A stretch of 12,500 nucleotides of DNA from Zygnema cylindricum (GCA_037447655.1 JBBHKE010003256.1:99379-111878), one strand, 5' to 3'; numbered from the stretch's first letter, positions 1-9,268 are shown. A program made the numbers and translations. The notes: generated from the letters alone by a model not told the origin.

Positions 1-2436
1 CTCATAGCTCGACGCGTGGCAAAAAGCACCAAAAAAAAACTAAGGGAAGAACAAAAACTAATGGGAACCCTCCTCCTTTACGAACACAAGTCCAAAACTC
101 TTTTTCTGAATCCACTTCTAAATTTTTACGAATCTAAATATTTGCGACGACGTAACACGTTTCTGAAATTTTACGTTCAAGTTTAGTGACTCCATGTATT
201 TTATAATTCCAGTAAGCAAAATAACTGGACCGCTATGAGCAGCTTGAAGCTGATGAATTCCATAATATATTTGACGTGCTACCTAATGCCCAATCGTGTG
301 CTCGCAGACGTTCGTGTTATGGGTCACGGACAATGCGTAGCCTCACCGATTTTTTAGAAAGTTTGATTGACTTATAACCAATTAATGTTGGCCTTTAGTC
401 TACGTTTTGGTTTGCCTCACCCCCGTGCTCCTTAGGCGTCCGCGTTGTGCTCTTGACTTTGAAGGCATTCATTAACTCCGTTGCTCATGTAGGGAAGAAC
501 GTACTCACGGTTCTCACGGATCCGACTTGGACCCACACCTCCTTTCGCGCTTCATGAATAAAGGCGTGGCTCCTCAAGATACAACGACGTCTAACAAATT
601 ACATTCACCGATACTTCGTCCCATTTGCTTTGTAAAGTTTTGACTCCTTAGACAAGTCCTTTGGCAAATTTCTTCGCATCTATACTATAAGCATTCGAAT
701 CCAATTCCCCCGAGCCTTCTTGTTGCTTTTTAACGTGGAAATATATCAAGTGCCCTTCAAAGAACGCACTCCACGACCATTCTACGACAAAGCACAATGG
801 CGGATGATGGGCGGAGCCTCCTTTATTCTCCACCAAGGGATCCATATTACATCCACAATCTTCGCGGGTGTGGACTTTAATTTGTTACCGTTGTGGGCCA
901 TCTTCTATTGTTTTTTCCCTTTGTGTGTAGTTATCTTGAGTATATTTGTTTAGTTTTGGTGGTTTTTAACTTTATTTAGCGTTGATTTTTTCATTTTTTC
1001 CTCTTTCCTTAGTCTCCTTTGGCTTGTAGAGTATTCAATATTTCGGTTCTTTATTTTTTTTTACCCCTTTAACACTTTGATGGTTTTTTCCATTGCACTT
1101 TTTCTAATAAATTTTTCCCTAACTTCTTGTGGATATAACACTCATTGAGTTTTGTCGTCGCTCTATTTTGACGAACAATCCCATTTTGCTCTACGGCTTG
1201 ACTTTGGTCCGAGAAGTGCGTTAAGCCTTAATATGAATACTACATTACCCCACCCATCGCTATTAATCGAAAAGACAAATTAGTGTAAACAACAATTTAG
1301 TTTTATTTATGCTACTTTGCGAAAGAGTGTCAAAAAAAATGCAATTAACGTTGTTTTTGATGCTTCACATCGATTTTTGCGTCAATATTCTATCTTGTAC
1401 GTTGAGGTAATCAACGTTTTTAAAGTGTAAATGTATTTCCTTAACGGCATCCGACAAGAAACGTACTTGTGGATTTTTAAATTTGATGAAACATACATAT
1501 TAGATTAGAATATAACGATAGTGTGCGCAAGTTGTTTGTTTCCAATAATTGGAAGACAAACTCTTATTTATATGCAGAAACAAATAACAACCTTTTTAAA
1601 AATTTTGTATTCCTCCATACAATTCCTCTCTTCTGTACATATGTGTCGTAATTATTTATTGTGAAACACCTAAAACTCAATAGCAATGACAAGTTTATTG
1701 TATTAGAGGGCGCAAATTACTAGCGTGGACACTTTATTACAGCTAACTATGTTTTCTAACGTGGCCCGTTATGGGCCACTCAACTAAATGGTATAACCAA
1801 CATATATGAATATTGATTATAATTTGAAAAACAACATACTTAAAGTTGAGTGAATGGCTCCAATATAAATAAATGGGTTAATGTTATAAAATAGGGCTTA
1901 TGTGCCATTTTAAACGCCCTAAATTATTGAAAAAAGTTTGGTGCATACCTTGCAGACTTCATACTTTATTTCAACAAAGTGAAAGAAACACTCTAAATAT
2001 GTGGAACAAAAATGCTACTTTGTGCCCTCGCGGAATTTAAGAAATTATTAGTGTTAAAAATAATTAGCATTATTAACTCTAATTTAGATTTTTCAAGATT
2101 TCGAAAAAAGAAATTACTCTAGTTAATCTATAACGCTGATTGGGTAGAACGGATCTGCCATTAGGGTCTTCATAGTAATATAGGTAAAAATACAAAATTT
2201 GACGAATCGTAAAAAAAAATAGACAGTCATTACCTGTTATTATTTGTTTGATTCATATTATTAATGTCTTAAACGCCCATTTATCAGAGGAAAGGTTGCA
2301 TGGTTTTATAGTTTATAATTTTTGTTATCAAATGTTGTTTTGTTCGCGATTACTCAAGATGAGGTATATGCGTAAGAACATCGTTGATTCATGTTTGATT
2401 TTTTTTGTTTAATTAAAGAAAATTACACTCGTGAAT
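1..2436. other. AT-rich flank without a supportable gene
   Basis: No reading frame here looks like a gene. The longest frames are about 60-80 codons, overlap on opposite strands near 650-950, and resemble no family I recognise. Positions of roughly 400-900 are less AT-rich than the remainder and could hold an old, decayed coding fragment, but I cannot name one. From about 950 to 2436 the sequence is strongly AT-rich with many short A and T runs. I see no RNA gene, satellite or terminal repeat of a mobile element. The block ends at the outer edge of the retrotransposon 3' LTR. Confidence 0.6.
1761..1779. repeat. Short perfect inverted repeat with GGGCC core
   Basis: GTGGCCC and GGGCCAC form 7-bp arms around a 5-base loop (GTTAT). 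The right arm lies in ATGGGCCAC, which contains the TGGGCC core of plant site II (TCP-type) promoter elements. No gene follows on either strand, so a regulatory role is unsupported. It may be a chance hairpin. Confidence 0.35.
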
Positions 2437-3106
2437 TGTAATAGGATCTCCTACCTCTCAAAAAATCCCATTACTACAACCAATTTCAACCACACATTCC
2501 ACACATTGGAAAATACACATCCACATTGGAAAGCACTCACATAAGGATAAACTTAAAATTAGAAGAAACTTTTGTCCACATAACATTAGCTTGGTCTCTT
2601 GCCCTCGTGGCTCAACCTTTCTTTTAAAGTGTATTCCACTACTCTCCACTCTTAATAATTGTATCGCTTAACTACTAAAACACTACTTAGTTAGTAAAAG
2701 ATTTCAATGCAAAAATGCCATTGCTCCAACTTGGTTTTAATCGCTTAGGACCAAAATCAGTCAAAATATTCACAAACTTTTCCAAAGGAAAAGATGTTTA
2801 CTTTTCTCTTAGACTTCACCATTTATCCATCATCGCCCTAGACTAGCCAGGCCAGAGTCAACGCCCTATTGAACAGGTTTTACCTGGGCCAATCATTGAT
2901 CATCAAGGACTCAGACTGAACAATGCAAAAACGTGCAAAATCTCTCACTAACTACGTAGCATTTTCTAACCAATCATACGCTACATTTTACTACGTAATA
3001 TTTACGTGCAAAAGTGCGCGCGAATTGAAAGGCGACTTAGCACGTTCGCGCGTCACAAATTTTACACGCGAAACTACCTTCCAAATTTACAAATTTTAAC
3101 TGATGA

Positions 3107-3134
3107 CGTTTCGTACTAAAAATCTTACGAAACG
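3107..3134. repeat. LTR hairpin, 3' copy
   Basis: Arms CGTTTCGTAC and TTACGAAACG flank an 8-base loop. The arms are perfectly complementary apart from one position. The matching site in the other LTR (9950-9977) is perfect, so the mismatch here probably arose after insertion. Confidence 0.6.
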
Positions 3135-3165
3135 AACCATCATTTGTACTAAACGACTATTAGTA

Positions 3166-3173
3166 CTTTATAG
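3166..3173 (-). promoter_or_regulatory. Candidate LTR TATA box, 3' LTR copy
   Basis: The minus strand reads CTATAAAG, a close match to a plant TATA box, about 230 bp from the U3 end of the LTR. It is identical in the 5' LTR. No transcript evidence is available, so the U3/R boundary is not fixed by this alone. Confidence 0.35.
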
Positions 3174-3402
3174 ACGTACGCTTGAAATTCTGCGGCTACT
3201 TTTGACCCTTTACCCGTTTCAATGATACCCACTTGTTACATTGACCTCGCGCTGTCTCCTAAATACACCAATCAAAATATCTTTTAGAATACAACTCAAA
3301 ATTGTGCGATTCTTTCGCTGACGTCTACCCAATTCAAAACTCTATACTCGTAACACTGAAATACCCATTTACGAATAAGTTAGATCCACTATTATTGTTA
3401 CA

Positions 3403-3415
3403 TCGTCCCTTTCTT
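3403..3415 (-). other. Polypurine tract (plus-strand primer)
   Basis: The minus strand reads AAGAAAGGGACGA directly against the TG of the 3' LTR. It is purine apart from one C. Position and composition match the RNase H-resistant tract that primes plus-strand DNA synthesis in LTR retroelements. It also confirms that the element runs on the minus strand. Confidence 0.85.
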
Positions 3416-3439
3416 ATGTTTAACTAACCTCAGTTAAAA

Positions 3440-3769
3440 CACATTTCATTCTCAAGACGGGACTTGTATATTATTATCCCTCCAATACCTTTGTAAAAAC
3501 TCAAAATTTTTATCTTATAAAGTTAACTCTTCTTCCGCCCTTCTTGAATAATGCACTTGCCAGAATAAAGTATTACCGACCTTAATCCGTTGACCAACCC
3601 AATCTATTACCCATATGTGAACCTCAGGTTCTATAATTATTGAGAGATCTAATTCCAATTCTCCTTCAGTTGGACAAAGATTTGCTGGTTTCAGCTGATT
3701 GATGTGTATGACTACATGAATTTTTGTAAAAGGTGGAGAGTCCAATTTGGCAGCACCTAACAATATAAT
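3440..3769 (-). pseudogene. Integrase C-terminal tail with degenerate chromodomain-like region
   Basis: The sense strand continues the integrase frame after a TAG at 3770-3772. It begins with a segment like the Ty3/gypsy module that leads into a conserved IHxxxHxxQLKPA motif (here about 3680-3710). About 60 residues follow that look like a worn chromodomain: PEV, then VGNTLFWQVHYSRRAEEELTL, in the place where intact relatives have a VxWxGxxxEEATWE core. The key tryptophans appear as Y and L, and a TAA at 3515-3517 sits where an acidic residue is expected. The frame after it still reads like the chromodomain end (FLQRYW) before running into untranslated sequence. In intact chromoviruses this domain binds modified histones and steers integration. 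The assignment to the chromodomain family is an inference from position and a weak pattern. Confidence 0.55.
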
Positions 3770-4880
3770 CTAGATTACAGTAAATGGTCCGATGTACTTG
3801 GAAACAAATTTCCCCATAGGATCCAATTGTCTTTCGATCTTGTACATGTAATGAGTTGTTGAAATCCAAACTTTGTCACCTGTGTTTACCACCAAATCAC
3901 CCCGTTTGCGGTTAGCATTTAATTTTTGCCTTTTTTGTGACTCCACTAGTGCATCCCGGACTGTTTTCCAAACTGCTTGAATGGATTCCCAAAACTCTGT
4001 TCCAAAACAACTATTCTCTTGAGTGACCCATGTTATTAAGTCTAATGTTTCTCTCGGTTGGTATCCTTATGCAACTTCAAACGGTGATAATCTTGTACTA
4101 GCATGTTTACATGAATTGTATGCAAATTCTATTAATGGCAGTTTAAATTCCCATGTGTTTTGAACTCCACTGCAAACAGTCCTAAGCATTTCCTCCAGCG
4201 TACGGTTCATTTTTTTGTCTGTCTATTTGTCTAAGGATGATAAGAGGTACTCGTTTTTAATTCAGTGCCTAAATTTTGTTGTAATTCTTTCCAAAATGCA
4301 GATGTAAATTGAGAATCCCTATTTCTCACTATAGACCGAGGGACTCCATGATGTCCGACCACGTTGTCAAAATATAACTTTGCAATATCCACAACTAAAT
4401 GAGTAGTTTTGCAAGGGATAAAGATTGCCATTTTACTGAACTTATTGACTACGACAATGATAATGTCACTTTTTCTAGATGTAGCTGGCAATCTTACAAT
4501 AAAATCCATAGTGAGAGAATCCCATGGTATTTCGGGGATATCTAAAGGTTTTAATTGACCTCTTGGTTTTTGGTTACAAGGTTTACTCTGTTAGCAAGGG
4601 ACACAACTTTCCAAGTTTTTCGACACCCCCTTTTTGCCATCTCGACCAAAATAATCTACTCTGCAACTGACTAAGAGTCTTATCTCAACCTAGATGTCTT
4701 AAATGCTCATGGGCTTCTTGTAAAAGTTGTTTTCTTAGGTTTCCCGCTTCAAGAATGCATAGTCTATCCTTTGTTTTCGCAAATACTAGTAAACCATCTT
4801 CTATTGTAAAATTTTTGACATGCCTTTCATTCAATGGGTCAAAATTCCCTCCCAAAATATTTTTGCAAATCACAGCAAAA
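3770..4880 (-). pseudogene. Integrase (Ty3/gypsy type), inactivated
   Basis: Integrase joins the element cDNA to host DNA. The N-terminal HHCC zinc domain is visible. Its histidines lie in AHEHLRHLG (about 4688-4715), followed by a TGA at 4685-4687. Its cysteines (CVPC, near 4600) are in another frame, so a frameshift lies between them, around 4630-4650. The core begins with MDFIV and keeps the first catalytic Asp. The second catalytic site reads RNRD (4318-4326), where SDRD is usual, so the Asp is an Asn. After HP, a TAG (4231-4233) replaces the usual Gln. The segment normally DGQTER reads NRQTKK, so the catalytic Glu is a Lys. A run of seven T at 4210-4216 carries a one-base frameshift. The end of the core (NRTLEEMLR, then WEFKLPLIEFAYNS) is well preserved, with a TAA at 4067-4069. 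After that comes a GDKVWIS segment and IGPF. It cannot be active. Confidence 0.92.
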
Positions 4881-4949
4881 TAAGGATCTTTATCATAACC
4901 AGTTTTAACAACATTTAAAAAAAAATCATCTCTAACCACCACATTTATT

Positions 4950-5608
4950 TCAAAACATCTACTTAAAAAATCTGCGACTACATTTGTCTTTCTTGGAATA
5001 TGTTTGACATTAAATTTGAAATATGCCAATTTTTGCATCCACCTAACATGTCTGCCAGTCATGATCTGTGCATCACTTAATCTTTGTAGATAGGAGAGTG
5101 CCTTATTTTCATCGTGAACTGTAAATTCTTTATTATGCAAATAACAACGCCATTTGACCAATGTATGAACAATTGCGAGTAATTATCTTTCCTGTGCTGG
5201 ATAGTTTTTTTCAGCATCATTGAAGTTTCTTGACTCAAAAGCAATAGGGTGAAAATATTTGCCGACTTTTTGACTTATGACTACACCTAGATCTTTATCC
5301 GATGCATCAGTAGTGATCAGAACTTCAAATTCCCCAGCAAGATCAAGATACACCAGTGTAGGGGCAGAGGTCAGCTTCCCTTTTAGTTCACCGAAAGCTC
5401 TCTCGTGATCGGTTCCCCACACAAACGTCTCTTTCTCCTAAAGTAAATTCGTCAAAGGTGCGGCGATCATACTGAAGTTCCTGATAAACTTTCTGTAATA
5501 AGTGGCCAATCCCAAAAATGATCTAACTTCTATGACATTAGTGGGTTGCTTCCAATTTTGGATTGGATCTGTTTTAACACCCTCCTCACTAACTATATCT
5601 ACCAAAAA
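4950..5608 (-). pseudogene. RT connection and RNase H domain, broken by stops
   Basis: This follows reverse transcriptase in the same frame. The connection is recognisable from [15 protein letters not shown] and FSMIAAPLT (about 5445-5520). It appears a few residues short beside intact relatives, just after DPIQNW. RNase H then begins with TTDASDKDLG, which keeps the first catalytic Asp, followed by FESR with the Glu. Next come VHDENKAL with the second Asp, and NVVADFLSR (4961-4984) with the last one. The enzyme would remove RNA from RNA-DNA hybrids during reverse transcription. Stops are TAA at 5609-5611, TAG at 5438-5440 and TAA at 5183-5185. The last sits in ER*LLAIVH, where a Glu is usual. 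All catalytic acids look intact, so the damage is nonsense rather than active-site loss. Confidence 0.9.
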
Positions 5609-6173
5609 TTATTGTTCACTTTTAAAAAAACTGGATTTTGACAATTTTCCATATTGTTTTCTTTCCCTTAACCTTTCCAACACTTTCCTTAAATGAATTA
5701 CATGTTGTTCTTTAGATTGGCTGTAATTTAGAATATCATCTATAAACACTTGAACAAACTCGTCTATATAATCTGAAAATGTTTGGTTCATTAATCTTTC
5801 ATAAGTAGGCTGTGCATTCGTCAAACCAAATGGCATCACTATCCATTCAAAATGACCGACTCTAGTTCTAAAAGAAGTTTTATCAACAACTTCGGTTCTA
5901 ATTGGCACCTGATTAAAGCCACTAAGCAGATCAATCAAAGAATATAATTTAGCACCTTTCAAACGATCTATCAAATCAAAAATTAAATGTAACGAGTACT
6001 TATCCTTCATCGTAATCTTGTTCAGACTATGATAGACGACACACATCCTCAACGTTGCGTCCTTCTTTTTTATGAAAAGAATTGGTCCTCCGTACGGTGA
6101 TTTGCTGGCCTGAATATGTCTTTTCTCCAGAAGCTCCTTGGTCCGTTTATTTACCTCCTTCTGCTCAAAAAAA
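5609..6173 (-). pseudogene. Reverse transcriptase (Ty3/gypsy), long open remnant
   Basis: This is the best-preserved stretch of the element: one open frame from about 6166 to the TAA at 5609-5611. Fingers and palm motifs occur in family order: ELLEKRHIQASKSPYGGPILFIKKKDA, then RMCVVYHSLN, LIDLLSGFNQVPI with the first catalytic Asp (5930-5932), FRTRVGHFEWIVMPFGLTNA, and FIDDILNYS with the paired catalytic Asp (FIDD at 5735-5746). Family members usually read CVDYR, so the D to V change in CVVYH is a departure, though not at a catalytic position. The enzyme copies element RNA into DNA. A run of seven T on the sense strand (6167-6173) separates this frame from the one carrying the preceding linker, so the polyprotein is frameshifted there. 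Confidence 0.95.
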
Positions 6174-6633
6174 CTATGCTTATAAATTCATGTGAAAAAG
6201 GATTACATCCAGGTTCAAGGTTAATGACATGTTCCACATCTCGGGAAGGTGGCCTCCCTGGGGGTAAATCACTTGGAAAAACATCTTGAAACTCTAAAAT
6301 CAAATCTTTTACAGCAACATCAAATGTATTTATGTCAGTTACAAAATCATTTTTTTGTTTTTTAAGATTTTAGGTCGTGTCTGATTTAGGAATAACATCA
6401 ACGTTAATGTTTTCTCCCCCCCCTTCATTAGTAAATGCCTCGGTTACTAATAACAAGAAAGCATGATTTGTTTTACCTTTTAAGTGTTTTTTAAATTTTT
6501 TAGCAGAAATAAAACCTTCCACTCTCGATTTGGTTATGTTATTTATATGATTACCATGCAACTTTTTCAAAGGTAATGATTGCAAATTCTTCCAACCGTT
6601 CTCAAACTTCACTTTCAAGGTGTTAGTTCCCAA
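6174..6633 (-). pseudogene. Protease-RT linker of pol
   Basis: One frame runs from about 6633 to about 6174, interrupted by a TAA at 6370-6372. The first part (LKVKFENGWKNLQ and onward) resembles no named domain. It is the variable spacer found between protease and RT in Ty3/gypsy elements. The second part carries the conserved lead-in to RT: LEFQDVFPSDLPPGRPPSRD, then VEHVINLEPG. The frame is lost at both ends: near 6630, after the protease NW motif, and at the 6167-6173 T run before the RT frame. Confidence 0.85.
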
Positions 6634-7040
6634 TTAATTTGAGGGTTATGTTCTGTTAACCACGTTTTTCCCAGTATTAGCTCCTTACTACCCAAATTGA
6701 CTATTTCATAGACCACATTCATTTAATGACCCTGGATATCCACTTCTATTGTATCATTTTGTAAATCTACTGTGGACTTATTACCATTTGCCACTTGAAC
6801 ATGCAAAGGTTTTTCCCTTGTGACTGTAGGAGTTTTATTTTCCTCTACAAACTTATGTGAAATAAAATTATGTGTAGCACGTGAATCCACCATAACTCTC
6901 AATGGTTTCCCTTCCGCTAACGACTCGAATATGATCAAACTGTGTTTGGCGTCAACGTTACTTATTTTTTCTAACATAGGTCTTTTGTTCAGAGTTTCAT
7001 CAAAAGGATTGTTCAAATTATAGAGTGTAGTTAGCATCAT
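6634..7040 (-). pseudogene. Retropepsin-like aspartic protease, active site altered
   Basis: The protease cuts the polyprotein into its parts. The sense frame from about 7040 carries LRVMVDSRATHNFISHKFVE, which is the active-site loop. The family motif is DSGATHNF; here the Gly codon is CGT (Arg) at 6879-6881. The catalytic Asp (6885-6887) is kept. Downstream, after a TAA at 6723-6725, the same frame continues with VNLGSKELILGKTWLTEHNP, which matches the C-terminal LG-x-x-WL flap-partner motif of the family. The fold is therefore complete in outline. The Gly of the D-S/T-G triad packs tightly in the active site, so Arg there probably abolishes activity, and the stop truncates it anyway. There is no real start codon; it would be made as part of gag-pol. 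Confidence 0.9.
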
Positions 7041-7249
7041 AATAAATTCAGCTCTCCTAGCCTATCCATTCATTAGCTTGCCCTCCTGAGTTAATTCCTT
7101 AACTTCTGGATTTGATCGACTCAACTTAGGACTTTCAGCTAATCCCTTCCGTTTCCCACCTCCTCGCCTTCCTCTTCAGCCTGGTATAATGCAATATCTT
7201 ACTGAAGACCTTCGTTGACATCAATGATTTTAAGATTTCCCTTCTCTGT
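7041..7249 (-). pseudogene. Decayed gag-protease junction
   Basis: After the third zinc knuckle the frame continues for about 17 codons and then meets many stops (a TAA near 7200, a TAG near 7138 and several below 7120). An acidic Glu-Gly stretch near 7165 is visible. I cannot tell where gag ended and protease began in the ancestor. Confidence 0.6.
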
Positions 7250-7490
7250 ACAGTCTTTAGCGTAATGATCTGGACCTTCGCATTTAAAACAAGTGACTTT
7301 TTTTTGGTTTTGTGCACTCTTTGCTGAAATGTCCTTCCTCTCCACAGTTATAACAGTTAATTTTCTTCAATTGTGCACACTCAAATGCCCTATGACCCCT
7401 TTTCTGACAGATAGTGCATGTGGCAATGGTAAGATTAGGTTTATGAGTATTAATGCTCGGTTGATGACTCTTAATGAAACCCCTTTATTG
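7250..7490 (-). pseudogene. Gag nucleocapsid with three CCHC zinc knuckles, frameshifted
   Basis: Three knuckles of form C-x2-C-x4-H-x4-C are visible, each exactly 14 residues. Knuckle 1 (7377-7418) is CTICQKRGHRAFEC. Knuckle 2 (7314-7355) is CYNCGEEGHFSKEC. Knuckle 3 (7250-7291) is CFKCEGPDHYAKDC. All zinc ligands are intact. Knuckles 1 and 2 share a frame. Knuckle 3 is one base out, and a run of eight T at 7298-7305 lies between, so a one-base change there would explain the shift. The domain packages element RNA and promotes primer annealing. A further frameshift around 7485-7495 separates this block from the upstream gag frame. Confidence 0.9.
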
Positions 7491-8411
7491 TGAAATTTAT
7501 TTCATGCATTAACACTCTGTCCACCCCTCTAATTTCCCTTGAAGATATTTTGCCTAGTCACAAGACTTGTATTCAGACCCTCTTCCTCAAATTCATCTTC
7601 ACCCTACTCTGATACTTTATTGAAATTTCCCTTGAGTGATCGAGTTTCACAATTATACCCCAATTGATTCTCTAATTCTAATGCCTTATCCTGTAGTTCT
7701 TTCATATTGTTAAAACAGTTCAGATTTGAGTATAAGATTCAAATAATTCAAGAAATACAACTTAGCCATGTCATCAATCAAACCCATGACGTGAATACTA
7801 GATGAGTCAAATTCTACAACATAATCCTTCACAAATCCAGTCTGCTTACTGTTCAACCATTTTTCTTCCATTCTAGATTTATAAGTGACAGACAAGAAAC
7901 ACGATTTGATTGCGGTTTTAAAAGCTTCCCAATCAGCATTATCAGAAATCAAATTAGACCTCTGAGTGTAATACCAAATTTGAGCATCACCTTTGAGACA
8001 GCTAACAGCAAAAGAAGTGCAATCATCGCGATCACAATTCCTAGATTCCTAATAATACTCCATATAAAAATTCTAAGCATTCAACTCATCAACCTTCTTA
8101 CCATCGAAGGATGATGCTTCACTGATAGACAATTTCAAATCTCTTATCTTCTTAGGTCTATCGTGATCATCCTCCCTAAAACTGACATTCCTTTTACCAC
8201 TCTCACCTTTTTGGTCATTAACATCATTTCTGGACTAAATTAAATTAATTTGCTCATCTAATTTTTTATTTGAAATATTTCCATTTTCCTTAACATCCTT
8301 CAATTCACTTTTCAACTCATAAATTGTTTCATCCACAGCAGTAGCATGATTATTAAATCTTTTGACCAATTTCACACTACGTTTCTTCAACATATTCAAG
8401 GCATTTGCCAT
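7491..8411 (-). pseudogene. Gag capsid and N-terminal region, broken by stops
   Basis: Gag builds the virus-like particle. I place the start at the ATG at 8409-8411 (MANALNML); the open frame extends a little further upstream but without an ATG. Residues roughly 20-55 are charged with heptad-like hydrophobics and probably form a coiled coil. The frame then runs to 7710 and passes stops at 8235-8237, 8073-8075 and 8049-8051, all TAG. The capsid core is recognisable: FDGKKVDELNA, then SCLKGDAQIWYY, then DWEAFKTAIKSCFL, followed by KWLNSKQTGFVKDYVVEF. These match the retrotransposon gag family. After 7710 another frame carries on (MKELQDKALELENQLG), with stops near 7605 and 7530. The TAG at 8073-8075 sits where relatives usually have Trp, which suggests TGG to TAG. 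Confidence 0.9.
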
Positions 8412-9265
8412 TTCACGTTTCCATACAAAATTTGCTATAATCACACAATGAAATGAAGCAATAAAAAAAAAGGTGGAATATAATTATCCAAAAGAGTTTG
8501 TAGCAGATTTGAAGTCCTGAGATTTCTCCATTCCAAGACTTCCTTCCCTTAACAAATCTTTTGAAAGATATCAGAATCTAAAAAATCAAATAAACATTAA
8601 AAGTAAGTTAGTGAAAATTCAATTTTCCCAAACATTGAAATATAAAGGTAAAAGTTTCCCCACAAATTTTGCAAGAGCAAAATTCAAAGCTCTCAAAGGT
8701 AAAATTCAAACACAAATTTGCAACAACAAAATTGAAAGCAATCAAAGGTAACAATTTAGGGTTTGAAAAAATTTTAAGTCATTTTTGGACTCCTTTGCTC
8801 TTGAAGAAGTAAAGTGCTCCACTTTTCTTCTCTACCATTAGCAAATTTCCCATTTCCCACTACATCAGGATCTTTTACTCTCTAATCTTCACATCCTCAC
8901 CCTTCATGACTTCAAGCCCTCCCTCTACACATGAATCATTGATAAGAGAAGGCAAGTTTGTTAAGCCTCTAAGTAATTGGAGTGAGCTTCAACGATGGCT
9001 ACACTACCCATCCCGCCTTAGTCTTAAGGACCTAAGCACGCATCACATCTATCTAGCGGCCGATGGCAGTGTGAACACTTAGTTTCCCTCCAATCCCCTA
9101 CCACTTGACATTGTGGTTCTACCGACACAGGTTAGAGCACCCTCACCGTCATGGTAGTCGATATTCGAGTGAGCAAACTTCTCTTTGGTTTCTAACCAAA
9201 GCTCTCTCATCGGTCACGGCAACCGATATTCGAGTGAGCAAACTTCTCCTTGGTTTCTAACCAAA
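8412..9265 (-). other. Long 5' leader of the retrotransposon
   Basis: About 850 bp lie between the primer-binding site and the gag start, with no recognisable protein. It holds two tandem duplications (8661-8756 and 9142-9268) and scattered A-rich tracts. In LTR retroelements this region carries packaging and dimerisation signals, but I cannot identify one by sequence. A short imperfect hairpin around CTTAGTCTTAAGGACCTAAG lies near 9018-9037. Confidence 0.75.
8661..8756. repeat. Imperfect tandem duplication in the leader, period about 50 bp
   Basis: The block starting CACAAATTTTGCAAGAGCAAA at 8661 is repeated with changes from 8711 (CACAAATTTGCAACAACAAA). Both contain AAAGC, then TCAAAGGTAA. 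The copies have diverged by several substitutions and small indels. Confidence 0.7.
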
Positions 9266-9268
9266 GCT
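9142..9268. repeat. Tandem duplication next to the primer-binding site, with hairpins
   Basis: Two copies of about 65 bp lie head to tail. A 45-bp core starts at 9159 and again at 9224 (CGATATTCGAGTGAGCAAAC in both) and differs at one base. Each core ends in an inverted repeat. In the first copy CTTTGGTT and AACCAAAG form perfect 8-bp arms around TCT. In the second copy one arm has a T to C change. The second copy runs into the primer-binding site and shares GCT with it. Confidence 0.85.

Larger units (their letters stand above)
2437..3402 (-). repeat. 3' LTR of the retrotransposon
   Basis: This 966-bp direct repeat aligns end to end with 9280-10244. The outer end reads TGTAATAGGAT and the inner end reads TTGTTACA, so it has the standard TG...CA termini. 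The inner edge is confirmed by the purine tract that immediately follows at 3403. Hand comparison with the 5' LTR gives about 80 substitutions and one 1-base length difference, or about 92 percent identity. In element orientation this copy would supply polyadenylation of the transcript. I could not place a convincing AATAAA signal on the sense strand. Confidence 0.95.

Noticed and set aside
648-953. Opposing 65- and 77-codon frames in the left flank
   Set aside because: They overlap on opposite strands with no family resemblance, and neither has neighbouring exon-like frames.
2458-2649. 63-codon minus-strand frame in the 3' LTR
   Set aside because: It is LTR sequence near the U5 end, and the matching part of the other LTR has changes that disrupt it. 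It is not a gene.
3666-3869. Minus-strand frame overlapping the integrase tail
   Set aside because: It is the wrong frame. The frame giving GDKVWIS and IGPF matches Ty3/gypsy integrase.
7135-7317. 60-codon minus-strand frame near the zinc knuckles
   Set aside because: It is a shadow frame. The third zinc knuckle is read in the neighbouring frame.
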